A model generated the notes under the pieces. That model had not been told where the DNA came from, searched no databases, and saw only the letters and a program-made list of their open reading frames with translations. From Achromobacter mucicolens (GTDB taxonomy: Bacteria; Pseudomonadota; Gammaproteobacteria; Burkholderiales; Burkholderiaceae_B), in NCBI RefSeq assembly GCF_902859725.1, contig NZ_CADIJP010000015.1, positions 1 through 64,000 on the forward strand: a stretch of DNA of 64,000 nt. Reading direction: 5' to 3'. The position numbers and the translations under genes were made by a program. This document shows positions 53,696 through 62,959 of this stretch, in pieces (position 1 is the stretch's first letter; the number at the start of each line of letters is the position of its first letter).

Positions 53696-54367
53696 TTGGA
53701 CGTCAAAGCGCCCGCCACGATTCCGTATTTCCTACAGGAACAGATTCGTGAGTTGATAGTGAACGGCACTATCCGGCCCGGACAGCCGTTACGGGAACAG
53801 GAACTGGAGCAGCGCTTCGGCACCAGCCGCAGCCCCATCCGGGAGGCGCTGCGTCTGCTGGAGCTGAGCGGCCTGGTCACGCATATCCAGCGCAAGGGCT
53901 TCCGGGTCACGCTCTATACCGAAACCCAGATCCGCCATCTGTACATGCTGCGTGCGGAGCTGGAGGCGTATTGCATCCGGCAGGTCGCCGAGATGCCCGA
54001 TGTCGGGCCGCTGGTGGCCGAACTTGGCACGTTGCACGAGGCCATCGTCGCCGCGATGGGCCGTCAGGATGCGCGCGGATTCATCTCGGCCTCCCGCGAC
54101 TTTTATCTGGCCGCGGCTCGCTACACCGGCAACGCGCCGTTGACCAGCATGCTCAGCAAACTGTACGAACAGATCGAACCGCTGGGCTACATGCTGGCCC
54201 GGCAATCGCTCGAAGCCAACACGATCCCGTCCTACACGGAAGGCATCATCCAGGCGCTCGGCAGCCGGGATTTTGATCGTGCGGCCGGACTGACCCGCAA
54301 ATACGTGGTGGAAGTGCTGCCGGAGATCCTGGGCGCTTACCGCGAGGCGTCGCTGGACGCCGCTTAG
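53696..54367 (+). CDS. GntR family regulator with FCD domain
   Basis: The 223-residue regulator has a winged helix (PYFLQEQIRELIVNGTIRPG, ELEQRFGTSRSPIREALRLL) and a helical FCD ligand domain from about residue 80. The start is TTG at 53696 with GGGGAG five bases before it. It converges on the 5-oxoprolinase operon with a 22-base gap and may control it, though the LysR gene at the other end of that operon is an equal candidate. Confidence 0.88.
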   Translation: MDVKAPATIPYFLQEQIRELIVNGTIRPGQPLREQELEQRFGTSRSPIREALRLLELSGLVTHIQRKGFRVTLYTETQIRHLYMLRAELEAYCIRQVAEMPDVGPLVAELGTLHEAIVAAMGRQDARGFISASRDFYLAAARYTGNAPLTSMLSKLYEQIEPLGYMLARQSLEANTIPSYTEGIIQALGSRDFDRAAGLTRKYVVEVLPEILGAYREASLDAA

Positions 54368-54389
54368 GAAGAGGCCTGCGCGCGCGCCT

Positions 54390-55157
54390 TCAGGCGCGAG
54401 GCGGCGTGCGCACCTCGATGCCGGCCTGCGTCAAGGCGCGCCGGATGCCGTCGGCAAAGACCAGCGCATTGGGCTGGTCGCCGTGGATGCACAGGGTGTC
54501 GGCCTGCACCGGCACATCCTTGCCGTCGACCGACCGCACCAGACCTTCGCGCGCCATGCGCACGACCTGTGCGACCGCGACGTCCACGTCCTCGATCATG
54601 GCGCCCGCGCGTGTGCGCGGCGTCAGCGAGCCATCGTCCTGATAGGAGCGGTCCGCGAAGACTTCGCTGGCGCACGCCAGGCCGATGGCGCGGGCTGCGT
54701 CGATCAGCTTGCTGCCGGCCAGTCCGTACAGGATCAGCGACGCGTCCACATCCTTGACCGCCTGGCAGATCGCCTTTGCCAGCGGCTCATCCTTGGCCGC
54801 CATGTTGTAGAGCGCGCCGTGCGCCTTCACGTGATGCAGGCGGGCGCCTTGCGAGGCCGCGACACCCGCCAGCGCGCCGATCTGATAGACGACGATGTCG
54901 TAGGCCTCGTCCGGGCTGATCTGGATGACGCGGCGGCCGAAACCGGCCAGGTCCTGCAGGCTGGGATGGGCCCCCAGGGCAACGCCCTGGGCCAGCGCGG
55001 CGGCCACCGTCTTGCGCATGGTGGCCGGGTCGCCGCCATGGAAACCACAGGCAATGTTGGCCGAGCTGACGTACTGCAGCACGGCCGCGTCGTTGCCCAT
55101 GGTCCAGGCGCCATAGCTTTCGCCCATGTCGCAGTTCAGGTCGATGCGGGTGGTCAT
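54390..55157 (-). CDS. pxpA: 5-oxoprolinase subunit A
   Basis: This 255-residue LamB/YcsF-family protein is one of three subunits of the bacterial ATP-dependent 5-oxoprolinase, which opens pyroglutamate to glutamate. It begins with the family motif IDLNCDMGESYGAW and contains SANIACGFHGGDPATM and VKAHGALYNMAAKDEPLA. It is the last gene of the operon, 12 bases after pxpC. Pyroglutamate arises from spontaneous cyclisation of glutamine and from glutathione turnover. Confidence 0.93.
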   Translation of the reverse strand: MTTRIDLNCDMGESYGAWTMGNDAAVLQYVSSANIACGFHGGDPATMRKTVAAALAQGVALGAHPSLQDLAGFGRRVIQISPDEAYDIVVYQIGALAGVAASQGARLHHVKAHGALYNMAAKDEPLAKAICQAVKDVDASLILYGLAGSKLIDAARAIGLACASEVFADRSYQDDGSLTPRTRAGAMIEDVDVAVAQVVRMAREGLVRSVDGKDVPVQADTLCIHGDQPNALVFADGIRRALTQAGIEVRTPPRA

Positions 55158-55169
55158 GGCGGTTTCCTT

Positions 55170-56162
55170 CTAGTTCAGCAGCGCGCGCAGCGGCGCAAGC
55201 GCGTCGTGCAATTGCGCAAACGCGCGTTCGCGTTCGCCGTCCAGGCGCTGCGCTTCGTCCAGCTCGATCCGCTGGAAACGCAGCACCTGACCGGGCGCGG
55301 ACTGCGCCAGCGCGGGCAGGTCCACGGTGGCAATCTGCGCGATCTTGGGATAGCCGCCGGTGGTCTGCCGGTCGGCCATGAGAATGATGGCTTCGCCGCC
55401 CGAGGGCACCTGCACGGTGCCAAAGCAGGCGGCCTCCGACAGCATCTGCCGCGGCTGATTCATGGTCAATGGCCGGCCAAGCAGGCGGTAGCCCATGCGG
55501 TCGGACTGCGGACTGATGCGAAATTCGGATTCCAAAAAGGCGCGGCGGCTGGATTGCGAGAATTCGGGCCAGTGCACGCCGGGCAGGAAGCGGATGAATT
55601 CGCGCTGCTTGTTGCCCAGCGCCGCGGGCAGGTACACGCGCACCTGCCACAGCGCCTTCTGCAAGGCGGCGGTATCGCAGTCCGGCGCCAGCGGGCGGCG
55701 CAGGGGAACGACGTCGCCCTTTGCCAGTGCGCGCCCCTGAAAACCGCCGAAACCGCTGCGCAGATACGTGGTCTCGCTGCCCATGACGGGCGTCAGCGCA
55801 AAACCGCCATGCACGGCCAGATACGCGCGCACGCCCGTTGCGGGCCGCGCCCCGAAGGCCAGCACGTCGCCGGGCCGCGCGATCAGCGGGCGCAACTGGG
55901 CAATGTCCTGGCCGTTCAGCGTGGCGCCCAGGTCGGCGCCGGCCAGCGCAAAGCAGGCCGGCGCGTCAAAGCGCAACGTGGGGCCGGTCAGCGTGATCTC
56001 CAGCGTGGCCGGGTCGCCTTCGTTGCCCGCCAGGGCATTGGCCAGCCGATGGGCTCGCTCGTCCATGGCGCCGGCCGCCGGAATGCCCTGATGCTGGTAG
56101 CCTTCGCGCCCGTGGTCCTGGAAGCTGGACAGCATGCCGGGCTTGATCACGGTCACGCTCAT
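55170..56162 (-). CDS. pxpC: 5-oxoprolinase subunit C
   Basis: The 330-residue protein of the KipA/allophanate-hydrolase-subunit-2 family is the C subunit of 5-oxoprolinase. It opens SVTVIKPGMLSSFQDHGREG with GIPAAGAMDERAHRLANAL, and contains PQSDRMGYRLLGRPL and IILMADRQTTGGYPKIAQIA, all family hallmarks. Its start overlaps the pxpB stop by 4 bases (ATGA). Confidence 0.93.
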   Translation of the reverse strand: MSVTVIKPGMLSSFQDHGREGYQHQGIPAAGAMDERAHRLANALAGNEGDPATLEITLTGPTLRFDAPACFALAGADLGATLNGQDIAQLRPLIARPGDVLAFGARPATGVRAYLAVHGGFALTPVMGSETTYLRSGFGGFQGRALAKGDVVPLRRPLAPDCDTAALQKALWQVRVYLPAALGNKQREFIRFLPGVHWPEFSQSSRRAFLESEFRISPQSDRMGYRLLGRPLTMNQPRQMLSEAACFGTVQVPSGGEAIILMADRQTTGGYPKIAQIATVDLPALAQSAPGQVLRFQRIELDEAQRLDGERERAFAQLHDALAPLRALLN

Positions 56163-56899
56163 GGCCGGCTCCCCCGGATGCGGTCGAATTCGTCGGGCGT
56201 AATCGGCACGAACCGCACCGTGTCGCCCGGCTGCAAGAGAGCCGCGGGTTCGCGCGCGGGGTCGAACATTACCAGCGGCGTGGCGCCGATGATGTTCCAG
56301 CCGCCCGGCAGCCGGTTCGGGTAGATCACGGTTTGCCGGTTGGCGATGGCCACCGCGCCGGCGGGCACGGCGGTGCGCGGCGACGGCCGGCGGGGAATGT
56401 TCAGTTTTTCGTCGTGCACGCCGAGATAGGCGTGGCCCGGCGCAAACCCCAGCATGAACACCATGCTGCGCGGTTCGCTGTGCAACCGGATGACGTCTTC
56501 GGGTTTGATGCGCGCGGCGCGCGCGACCTCTTCCAGGTCGGGGCCGTGTTCGCCGCCATAGCAGACGGGGATGTCGACCTCGCGTCCCCCCGCGTCGGCG
56601 GTTGGGATGCCGTCGGCAAGCAGGGCCTGGATGTGCTCGGAGAGCGCCGCGTACGTGGGCCCTTCGCCATGTCCGCCCGGCCGGTAGTGCACGGCCACGG
56701 CGACGAAGGAGGGCACCACGTCGGTGACGCCCGGCAGCCGCGCGTCGCGCAGCTTGCGGGCCGCCGCCAGACAGGTCCGGCCAATGGCGGCATCGATGCG
56801 CTCGCCGAAGGAGACGATCAGGCAGCGGTCACCCTGGGGCAGGATGCGCCAGCGGGTTTCGGCCGGAGAAAGCGAATTGGAATTGACGTTCAACGGCAC
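56159..56899 (-). CDS. pxpB: 5-oxoprolinase subunit B
   Basis: The 246-residue KipI-family protein (allophanate hydrolase subunit 1 domain) is the B subunit of 5-oxoprolinase. Motifs include ILPQGDRCLIVSFGERID, DIPVCYGGEHGPDLEEVA, FMLGFAPGHAYLGVHDE and LPGGWNIIGATPLVMFDP. It is 18 bases downstream of the VOC gene and coupled to pxpC. KipI in Bacillus inhibits a sensor kinase, but the complete pxpBCA set here favours the metabolic role. Confidence 0.93.
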   Translation of the reverse strand: MPLNVNSNSLSPAETRWRILPQGDRCLIVSFGERIDAAIGRTCLAAARKLRDARLPGVTDVVPSFVAVAVHYRPGGHGEGPTYAALSEHIQALLADGIPTADAGGREVDIPVCYGGEHGPDLEEVARAARIKPEDVIRLHSEPRSMVFMLGFAPGHAYLGVHDEKLNIPRRPSPRTAVPAGAVAIANRQTVIYPNRLPGGWNIIGATPLVMFDPAREPAALLQPGDTVRFVPITPDEFDRIRGSRP

Positions 56900-56917
56900 G
56901 AAACCTGTAGTGACGGG

Positions 56918-57349
56918 TTACTTGGCGAACAACGAATCCATGTTCTTGAACGCCTTGAATTCAAGCGCATTGCCCGACGGATCCAGGAAGAACATGGTGG
57001 CCTGCTCGCCAACTTCGCCCTTGAAACGGATATAGGGCTCGATGACGAACTCGGTGCCGGCGTCGGTCAGTCGCTTGGCCATGGCTTCCCATTGTTCCAT
57101 GGAAAGCACGGCGCCGAAATGGCGCACGGGCACATTGTGCGAATCGACCGCGCTGGTTGCCTTGTGGCCGCATTCGCTGGGCGCCAGGTGCGCCACGATC
57201 TGGTGGCCGTAGAAATTGAAGTCGATCCATTCGGACGAGCTGCGGCCCTCCGGACAGCCCAGCTTTTCGCCATAGAAGGCGCGGGCTTCGGCCAGGTCCC
57301 GCACGGGGAAGGCCAGGTGGAACGGCGGCAGGTTGGTTTGAGCGGACAT
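56918..57349 (-). CDS. VOC (glyoxalase-fold) family protein
   Basis: This 143-residue protein has the vicinal oxygen chelate fold, with two beta-alpha-beta-beta-beta halves: [20 protein letters not shown] at the start and [17 protein letters not shown] at the end. His and Glu in these segments may bind a metal. The substrate is unknown. It is the first gene of the pxp operon, which is unusual for 5-oxoprolinase operons as I know them, and may act on a compound linked to pyroglutamate. ATG 57349 is chosen for the family-typical N terminus. Confidence 0.85.
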   Translation of the reverse strand: MSAQTNLPPFHLAFPVRDLAEARAFYGEKLGCPEGRSSSEWIDFNFYGHQIVAHLAPSECGHKATSAVDSHNVPVRHFGAVLSMEQWEAMAKRLTDAGTEFVIEPYIRFKGEVGEQATMFFLDPSGNALEFKAFKNMDSLFAK

Positions 57350-57488
57350 GCAAGGCTCCGGGTCAGGCAAAAGAGGGTTATTCAGTTCAGCGAACGCCGC
57401 AATGTGTCGGCGTTATCACCAGGGCATAGTTTAGGTATTGTTTTTTTTATAGCAAAACGATATTTTTCGAGTCTTAGCATCGAAAAAA

Positions 57489-58370
57489 TTGATTGTGCTC
57501 AAGGAATTCAAGACCTTCATCGCCGTGGCGCGGGACGGAACCTTTACCGGGGCCGGGGTCCAGCTTGGCCTGACGCAGTCCGCGGTCAGCGCCCAGATCC
57601 GGCGGCTGGAGGAATACCTGGGCGTCGAGCTGTTCGACCGAGGTCCGCGCGCGGCGGCGCTCAACGCCCACGGGCGGGACATGCTGCCCCAGGCCGAGGA
57701 GCTGGTCGCCATGGCCGAGCGCATGGCGGCCTCGGCTGGCGCCGCGCACGTCAGCGGGCTGCTCCGCATCGGGGCTATCGCCTCCGTGCAGCAGGATCTG
57801 CTGGTCCATGCCGTGGGCGAGTTCCGCGCTGTCTATCCCGATGTGCGCGTGCGCATCGTGCCCGGCGTCTCGCTGTCGCTGCTGGGCCAGGTGGACGCCG
57901 GCGAAGTGGACCTGGCCGTGCTGATCCGCCCGCCCTTCGCCCTGCCGCCCGAACTGGGCTGGCAGCCGCTGATGACCGAGCCCGTCATGCTGGCCATGCC
58001 CGAATCCATGCCGGTCGCCCCGTGGCGGGAGCTACTGGCGACCCAGCCCTTCATCCGCTACGACCGCGCCTCATTCGGCGGCCGCGTGGTCGACGTGTTC
58101 CTGAAAAAACACCGCATCACCGTGAACGAGGCTGTGGAGCTCGACGAGATCGAGGCGATCGCGGGCATGGTGCGGCATGGCCTTGGCGTGGCGCTGCTGC
58201 CGCGTCTGCGGCGGCTGGACATGACGGGTCTGCGGCTGCTGCCGCTGGGCGAACACGCGTTTCATCGCGAAATCGGCATCATCGGCCGGCTGCCGTTCGA
58301 CGCGGGCAGCGTGCGCGAGAAGATCGCGCAGTGCCTGCACCGCGCGGCGGCTGAGCCGGATGGGGCGTGA
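57489..58370 (+). CDS. LysR family transcriptional regulator
   Basis: The 293-residue regulator has the LysR HTH (FKTFIAVARDGTFTGAGVQL, SAVSAQIRRLEEYLGVELFD) and an effector-binding domain. It starts with TTG 57489 (or GTG 57495), in an AT-rich divergent region shared with the VOC-pxpBCA operon. LysR genes commonly control the operon they diverge from, so it is a likely regulator of pyroglutamate use. Confidence 0.9.
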   Translation: MIVLKEFKTFIAVARDGTFTGAGVQLGLTQSAVSAQIRRLEEYLGVELFDRGPRAAALNAHGRDMLPQAEELVAMAERMAASAGAAHVSGLLRIGAIASVQQDLLVHAVGEFRAVYPDVRVRIVPGVSLSLLGQVDAGEVDLAVLIRPPFALPPELGWQPLMTEPVMLAMPESMPVAPWRELLATQPFIRYDRASFGGRVVDVFLKKHRITVNEAVELDEIEAIAGMVRHGLGVALLPRLRRLDMTGLRLLPLGEHAFHREIGIIGRLPFDAGSVREKIAQCLHRAAAEPDGA

Positions 58371-58387
58371 TCCAAGTGGATTGGGCC

Positions 58388-58400
58388 GGTGTCTGACACC
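58388..58400. repeat. GGTGTCTGACACC palindrome (third copy)
   Basis: This 13-base palindrome is identical to the one at 18473-18485 and lies between the LysR stop and the SerA terminator. Its reuse in intergenic positions points to a dispersed repeat. Confidence 0.65.
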
Positions 58401-58423
58401 GTTCCAGGCAACTGCCGGGCAAT

Positions 58424-58443
58424 AAAAAAGCCCCCGAAGGGGC
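58424..58443 (-). terminator. Terminator of the SerA-type gene
   Basis: On the minus strand GCCCC-TTCG-GGGGC is followed by six T residues. It lies 24 bases after the stop of the phosphoglycerate dehydrogenase gene. Confidence 0.8.
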
Positions 58444-58467
58444 CCTTGCTGCTTGGCGCTTGCTGCT

Positions 58468-59667
58468 TTACAGCCGGTCGCAGCGGACCGTGATGGGGTG
58501 ATCGCGCAAGGCGGTCATGACGATGTCGTCGACCTGGCCTTCCACGTCGGTGATCACGTAGCCGATCTGGCCGCGTGTCTGCAAGGTCTGGCTGACGATG
58601 TTCAGGCCGTGCTGCGCCATCAGGTTGTCCAGCGTGCCCAGCGCGCCCGGCGCGTTGCGGTGCACGTGCAGGATGCGCGTGCCGCCGGCCTGCTCCAGGA
58701 AAGGCAGTTCGGGGAAGTTGACGGCGCCCTTGGTGGTGCCGGCCTGCAGGAAGCGCACGAGTTTTTCGGCGACTTCGCGGCCGATGTTCTCCTGGGACTC
58801 CTGCGTGCTGCCGCCGATGTGCGGCGTCAGGATGACGTTGGGCATGCCGATCAGCGGGCTGGCCAGCGGCTCGTCCGCGCTCTTGGGCTCGGTGGGGAAC
58901 ACGTCCAGCGCGGCGCCGGCCAGATGACCGGATTTCAGCGCCGCGTGCAGCGCGGCGATATCCACCACGGTGCCGCGCGAAGCGTTGATCAGGATCGCGC
59001 CACGGCGCATGCGGCCGATGGTCTCGGCGTTCATGATGTTTTCGGTGGACTTGCCGCCGGGCACGTGCAATGTCACCACGTCGGCCTGCTCCAGCAGTTC
59101 GTTCAGCGTGCCGGCCGGCCGGGCGTTGCCCAGCGGCAGCTTGGCTTCCACGTCGTGATAGATGACGCGCATGCCCAGGCTTTCGGCCAGGGTGCTGATC
59201 TGCGAGCCGATGTTGCCGTAGCCGACGATGCCTAGCGTCTTGCCGCGGGTCTCAAAAGCGCCCGCGGCGCTTTTATCCCAGTGGCCCAGATGGACGCGGG
59301 CATTCTTTTCGGGTATCCGGCGCAGCAGCAGGATGGCCTCGCCCAATACCAGTTCGGCCACCGAGCGCGTGTTCGAGAACGGCGCATTGAAGACCGGAAT
59401 GCCGCGCTGCATGGCGGTGTCCAGGTCGACCTGGTTGGTGCCGATGCAAAAGCATCCCACCACGCGCAGGTCGGGGTTGCCGGACAGCAGGGCGGCATCC
59501 AGGTGCGTGCGAGAACGGATCCCCGCCACTTGCACGCCGCGCAGGGCGTCGTGCAATTGCGCCGGCGGCAGGGCCGCGGCATGCGTGACGATATCGGTGT
59601 AGCCGGCGGCCTCGAAGACGGCGCGGGCGCTCGGGTGGATGTTCTCGAACAGGACGATTTGTGCCAT
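58468..59667 (-). CDS. serA: D-3-phosphoglycerate dehydrogenase
   Basis: The 399-residue enzyme oxidises 3-phosphoglycerate to start serine synthesis. It has NAD motif TLGIVGYGNIGSQISTLA and catalytic NASRGTVVD, DVFPTEP and LTPHIGGST. GCFCIGTNQVDLD is typical of the E. coli SerA type, and a C-terminal ACT domain (ILHVHRNAPGALGTLDNLM) would give serine feedback. ATG 59667 is preferred over a TTG 9 bases upstream. A possible promoter TTGCAC-N17-ACAATA lies at 59702-59730 on the minus strand. Confidence 0.92.
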   Translation of the reverse strand: MAQIVLFENIHPSARAVFEAAGYTDIVTHAAALPPAQLHDALRGVQVAGIRSRTHLDAALLSGNPDLRVVGCFCIGTNQVDLDTAMQRGIPVFNAPFSNTRSVAELVLGEAILLLRRIPEKNARVHLGHWDKSAAGAFETRGKTLGIVGYGNIGSQISTLAESLGMRVIYHDVEAKLPLGNARPAGTLNELLEQADVVTLHVPGGKSTENIMNAETIGRMRRGAILINASRGTVVDIAALHAALKSGHLAGAALDVFPTEPKSADEPLASPLIGMPNVILTPHIGGSTQESQENIGREVAEKLVRFLQAGTTKGAVNFPELPFLEQAGGTRILHVHRNAPGALGTLDNLMAQHGLNIVSQTLQTRGQIGYVITDVEGQVDDIVMTALRDHPITVRCDRL

Positions 59668-59775
59668 GACTGCCAAGGGGTGGGTGAGAAACGCTTTTAT
59701 TTATTGTGGACCATTTTTGCTGCGGTGCAAGGAGTAGCCATTGAAGCGTTGTGGATGAATTGTTTCATGCCAGGT

Positions 59776-60234
59776 TTAGCGATAGGCCTGAAAAACCTGG
59801 GCGCCGCCACGTTTGTCGACCAGCACCACGTCGTGCGGCGTCTTGCGTCCGCCGTATTCCGGCCCGTCCATGCCGGGTGATCCCAGTGGCATGCCGGGGG
59901 CGGCCAGACCCGCGGCGTCGGGCTTTTCCAGCAACAGGCGGCGCACGTCGCTGGCGGGCACGTGGCCTTCGACCGCATAGCCATCGACCATCGCGGTGTG
60001 GCAGGAACCGTAGTTGGACATGCCGGCGTTGCGGCGGATGGGCCCGGTGTCCTCGACGTCATGCGTGGTCACGGCAAAGCCGTTGTCGCGCATGTGCTTG
60101 ACCCAATCCTCGCAGCAACCGCAGGTGGGCGTCTTCCAGACCTCGACTTTCACGGGCGCCTGCGCGGCGGCAATCGCGGGGATGCTGAGGGCCGCGGCAA
60201 GGACGAGGCGGTGCGTAAGACGGGAAACGTTCAT
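59776..60234 (-). CDS. DUF411 metal-binding periplasmic protein
   Basis: The 152-residue exported protein has a signal peptide (LVLAAALSIPAIAAAQA) and the DUF411 domain. The cysteine motif TPTCGCCEDWVKHM lies near residue 36, a later CHTAMVDGYAVEGHVP supplies further thiol and histidine ligands, and the end is VVLVDKRGG. Proteins of this family accompany copper-resistance genes and probably bind copper(I) in the periplasm. It is the last gene of the copper operon here, 42 bases after copB. Confidence 0.88.
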   Translation of the reverse strand: MNVSRLTHRLVLAAALSIPAIAAAQAPVKVEVWKTPTCGCCEDWVKHMRDNGFAVTTHDVEDTGPIRRNAGMSNYGSCHTAMVDGYAVEGHVPASDVRRLLLEKPDAAGLAAPGMPLGSPGMDGPEYGGRKTPHDVVLVDKRGGAQVFQAYR

Positions 60235-60276
60235 GATGCTCCGGGGAATAAAGAGGGATGTTCAGGCGCGGGCCGG

Positions 60277-61221
60277 TCAGAACCAGAACCGCACGCCCGC
60301 GATGACGGCTGCCTGCGATCGGCTTTCGCCGGCGTCCGAGGCATAGCTCGCCGTCTGGCCGAACTTCCGTTCAAAGGATACGCCAACGTAGGGGGCGAAT
60401 TCGCGCGTGACCTCGTAACGCAGGCGCAGGGACAGGGATCCCTGCGACAGACCGGAGCCGATGCCGCGTTGCGGGTCGTTCTTGCCGTAGACGCTGGCTT
60501 GCAGTTCGGGCGTGAATATCAGGCGCTGGGTCAGCAGCAGATCGTACTCGGCCTTCAGCGCCAGGGCGCTGCGGCCTGACGGGCCTGCATAGGCGGTGGC
60601 CGTCAGTTCGATGTTGTAGGGCAGCAAGCCCTCGAAGCCGACCGCGGCCCAGTTGCGCTTGGGGCCTGCGCCGATGTCCCGGCGCGCACCCAGTTGCAGA
60701 TCCCAGAAGGGCGAGATGGCGTGGCTCCAGAAGGCCTCGACCTTGCCGTCCGATCCGCCGCCGCTTTCGCGCTCGCCCTCGCTCTTGATGAGCAGGCGGT
60801 CCGTGGCAGTGCCGAACCAGAAGCGGCCATCCCACTCGAGCGCGTTTTGCCCGTCCCGATTGCGCGATGCGCCGAATTTGTCGAACAGCACCTGCCACGT
60901 GGGCGCGTTGTCCATCATGTGCGGATGGATGCCGTAGCTGTCGTAGCCGCGCGGGCCTTCGCCATCGCTTGCGGGCAGGCTGCCGACGGGCGGGGCGCCA
61001 GCGGCGGGCGCGTCATGGTTCACTTCTGCATGGTCCATTCCCTGGTGGCTTTCCGGGCTTTCCGGTGACGGCGCCTGGCCGTGGTCCATCGAGCCGTGGT
61101 CCATCCCGGTCATGCCGGCATGATCCATTTGCGCCGCTTGAGCCGCGGCCAGGGAGGGCGCCAGTGCAAATACGATGGCGCAAAGGGCCGGCGCGTGTTT
61201 CTGGAAACTGATCGGCTTCAT
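60277..61221 (-). CDS. copB: Copper resistance outer-membrane protein CopB
   Basis: The 314-residue protein has a signal peptide and a His/Met-rich stretch (MDHAGMTGMDHGSMDHGQ, about residues 32-49) that would bind copper. A beta-barrel follows with family motifs DGRFWFGTATDRLLIKSEGE and YEVTREFAPYVGVSFERKFG, ending in Phe (VRFWF) as outer-membrane proteins do. It starts 3 bases after the copA stop. CopB works with CopA in the PcoAB/CopAB resistance system. Confidence 0.92.
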   Translation of the reverse strand: MKPISFQKHAPALCAIVFALAPSLAAAQAAQMDHAGMTGMDHGSMDHGQAPSPESPESHQGMDHAEVNHDAPAAGAPPVGSLPASDGEGPRGYDSYGIHPHMMDNAPTWQVLFDKFGASRNRDGQNALEWDGRFWFGTATDRLLIKSEGERESGGGSDGKVEAFWSHAISPFWDLQLGARRDIGAGPKRNWAAVGFEGLLPYNIELTATAYAGPSGRSALALKAEYDLLLTQRLIFTPELQASVYGKNDPQRGIGSGLSQGSLSLRLRYEVTREFAPYVGVSFERKFGQTASYASDAGESRSQAAVIAGVRFWF

Positions 61222-61224
61222 CGT

Positions 61225-62958
61225 TTACTCCACCACGACCGCCCTGAACATGCCGGCCTCCATGTGATACAGCAGATGGCAGTGGTAGGCCCAGTTCCCA
61301 CGCGTGTCGGCGCTGACGCGATAGCTGATGCGCTGCGCCGGGTTCAACGAGATCGTGTGCTTGCGGACCTGGAACGCGCCATCCGGGGACTCCAGGTCGC
61401 TCCACAGGCCGTGCAGATGGATGGGATGCGTCATCATCGTGTCGTTGACCAGCACGAAGCGCACGCGCTCGCCGTGGCGCAGCACGATGGGCCGCGCGTC
61501 CGAGAACTTCACGCCGTTGAACGACCACATGTAGCGCTCCATGTTGCCCGTCAGGTGCAGCTCGATCTCGCGCGAGGGTGCGCGGTTGTCGTCGGGCTCC
61601 CGCACCGACCGCAAGTCCGCATACGTCAGCACGCGGCGGCCGTTGTCGCGCAGTCCGGGGCCGGGATCGTCCAGGCGCGTCGACACCACGTCAGGCAGCA
61701 TGGAATTGCCCACGCCGCGCTCGGCGGGATAGGGGTGCCTGACCTCGACCATGCCGCCCTGGCCCGGGTCCGCGCCCGTGCCCGCGCCGTGCCCGGCGTG
61801 TCCGGCCGGCATCGGCTGCGACCCGCTCATGTCGTGGGCCATGCCCATGTCCATCATGCCCAGCACCTGCACACGGTCCATCTCGGGCACGCTTGCCTGC
61901 ATGCCGGCGCGGGGCGCGAGCGTGGCACGCGCATAGCCCGATCTATCCATGGCTTGCGAGAAGATCGTATAGGCGCGGTCCTGCGCGGGCGTGACGATCA
62001 CGTCATACGTTTCAGCGACGCCAATGCGAAATTCCTCGACATCCACGGGCCGGACATCCTGGCCGTCGGCGGCCACGACCGTCATCGTCAGGCCCGGTAT
62101 CCGGACGTCGAAGTACGTCATGGCCGAGCCGTTGATGAACCGCAGCCGCACCCGCTCGCCCGGCTTGAAAAGGCCCGTCCAGTTGGCAGCGGGCGTGGCG
62201 CCGTTGGTGAGGTAGGTGTAGGTTGCGCCGGACACGTCGGCCAGATCCGTCGGATTCATGCGCATGCGTTCCCACATCAGCCGATCCGCAAGCGCCGCGC
62301 GCCATCCGTTGTCCCCGGCGTTGTCCGCCAGGCTTTGCATGCTGGGCTGGATGCGGTTGTAGTAATCCGGCATCACCTTCAGCTTGTCGAACACGCGCAT
62401 CGGGTCTTCGTCCGTCCAGTCCGACAGCAGCACCGTGTAGTCGCGGTCGGAGGCGATGGGATCGCGGTGGCGCGGGTCGATGACGATGGCGCCATACAAG
62501 CCCGTCTGTTCCTGGAATCCCGAGTGGCTGTGATACCAGTAGGTGCCGCTTTGGCGAACGTCGAAGCGGTACGTGAACGTTTGGCCGGGGTCGATGCCGG
62601 CAAAGCTCAGGCCGGGCACGCCATCCATGCCGGTGGGCAGCAGGATGCCGTGCCAATGGATGGAGGTCTGCTCGCGCAACCGGTTGGTGACGTGCAGCGT
62701 CACCGTATCGCCCTCGCGCCAGCGCAGCAGCGGCGCGGGCAGGCGGCCGTTGACCGTGGTGGCCACGCGCGCGGCGCCCGTGAAGTTCACGGGCGTCTCG
62801 CCGATCTCCAGGTGAAACTCGGTGCCGCGCAGTTCGGCGGCCGCGGCTGCGCCGGACTGGGCCGATGCATGGCGCCAGCCGCCCAGGGCGGCCAGCGCGC
62901 CGCCGGCGGCCAGGCCCTGCACGAAGCGGCGGCGGGTCGTGAGCGTGTGCGCCGTCAT
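61225..62958 (-). CDS. copA: Copper-resistance multicopper oxidase CopA
   Basis: The 577-residue periplasmic oxidase detoxifies copper(I). A Tat signal (TRRRFVQGLAAGGALAALGG) begins it. The four copper-binding segments are IHWHGILLPTG, YWYHSHSGFQEQTG, HPIHLHGLW and WAYHCHLLYHMEAGM, which includes the type-1 copper ligands. A Met/His-rich insertion (MDMGMAHDMSGSQPMPAGHA, about residues 367-386) is typical of CopA/PcoA. Gaps of 1 and 3 bases to its neighbours show a tight operon with the cupredoxin and copB. Confidence 0.94.
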   Translation of the reverse strand: MTAHTLTTRRRFVQGLAAGGALAALGGWRHASAQSGAAAAAELRGTEFHLEIGETPVNFTGAARVATTVNGRLPAPLLRWREGDTVTLHVTNRLREQTSIHWHGILLPTGMDGVPGLSFAGIDPGQTFTYRFDVRQSGTYWYHSHSGFQEQTGLYGAIVIDPRHRDPIASDRDYTVLLSDWTDEDPMRVFDKLKVMPDYYNRIQPSMQSLADNAGDNGWRAALADRLMWERMRMNPTDLADVSGATYTYLTNGATPAANWTGLFKPGERVRLRFINGSAMTYFDVRIPGLTMTVVAADGQDVRPVDVEEFRIGVAETYDVIVTPAQDRAYTIFSQAMDRSGYARATLAPRAGMQASVPEMDRVQVLGMMDMGMAHDMSGSQPMPAGHAGHGAGTGADPGQGGMVEVRHPYPAERGVGNSMLPDVVSTRLDDPGPGLRDNGRRVLTYADLRSVREPDDNRAPSREIELHLTGNMERYMWSFNGVKFSDARPIVLRHGERVRFVLVNDTMMTHPIHLHGLWSDLESPDGAFQVRKHTISLNPAQRISYRVSADTRGNWAYHCHLLYHMEAGMFRAVVVE

Positions 62959-62959
62959 G

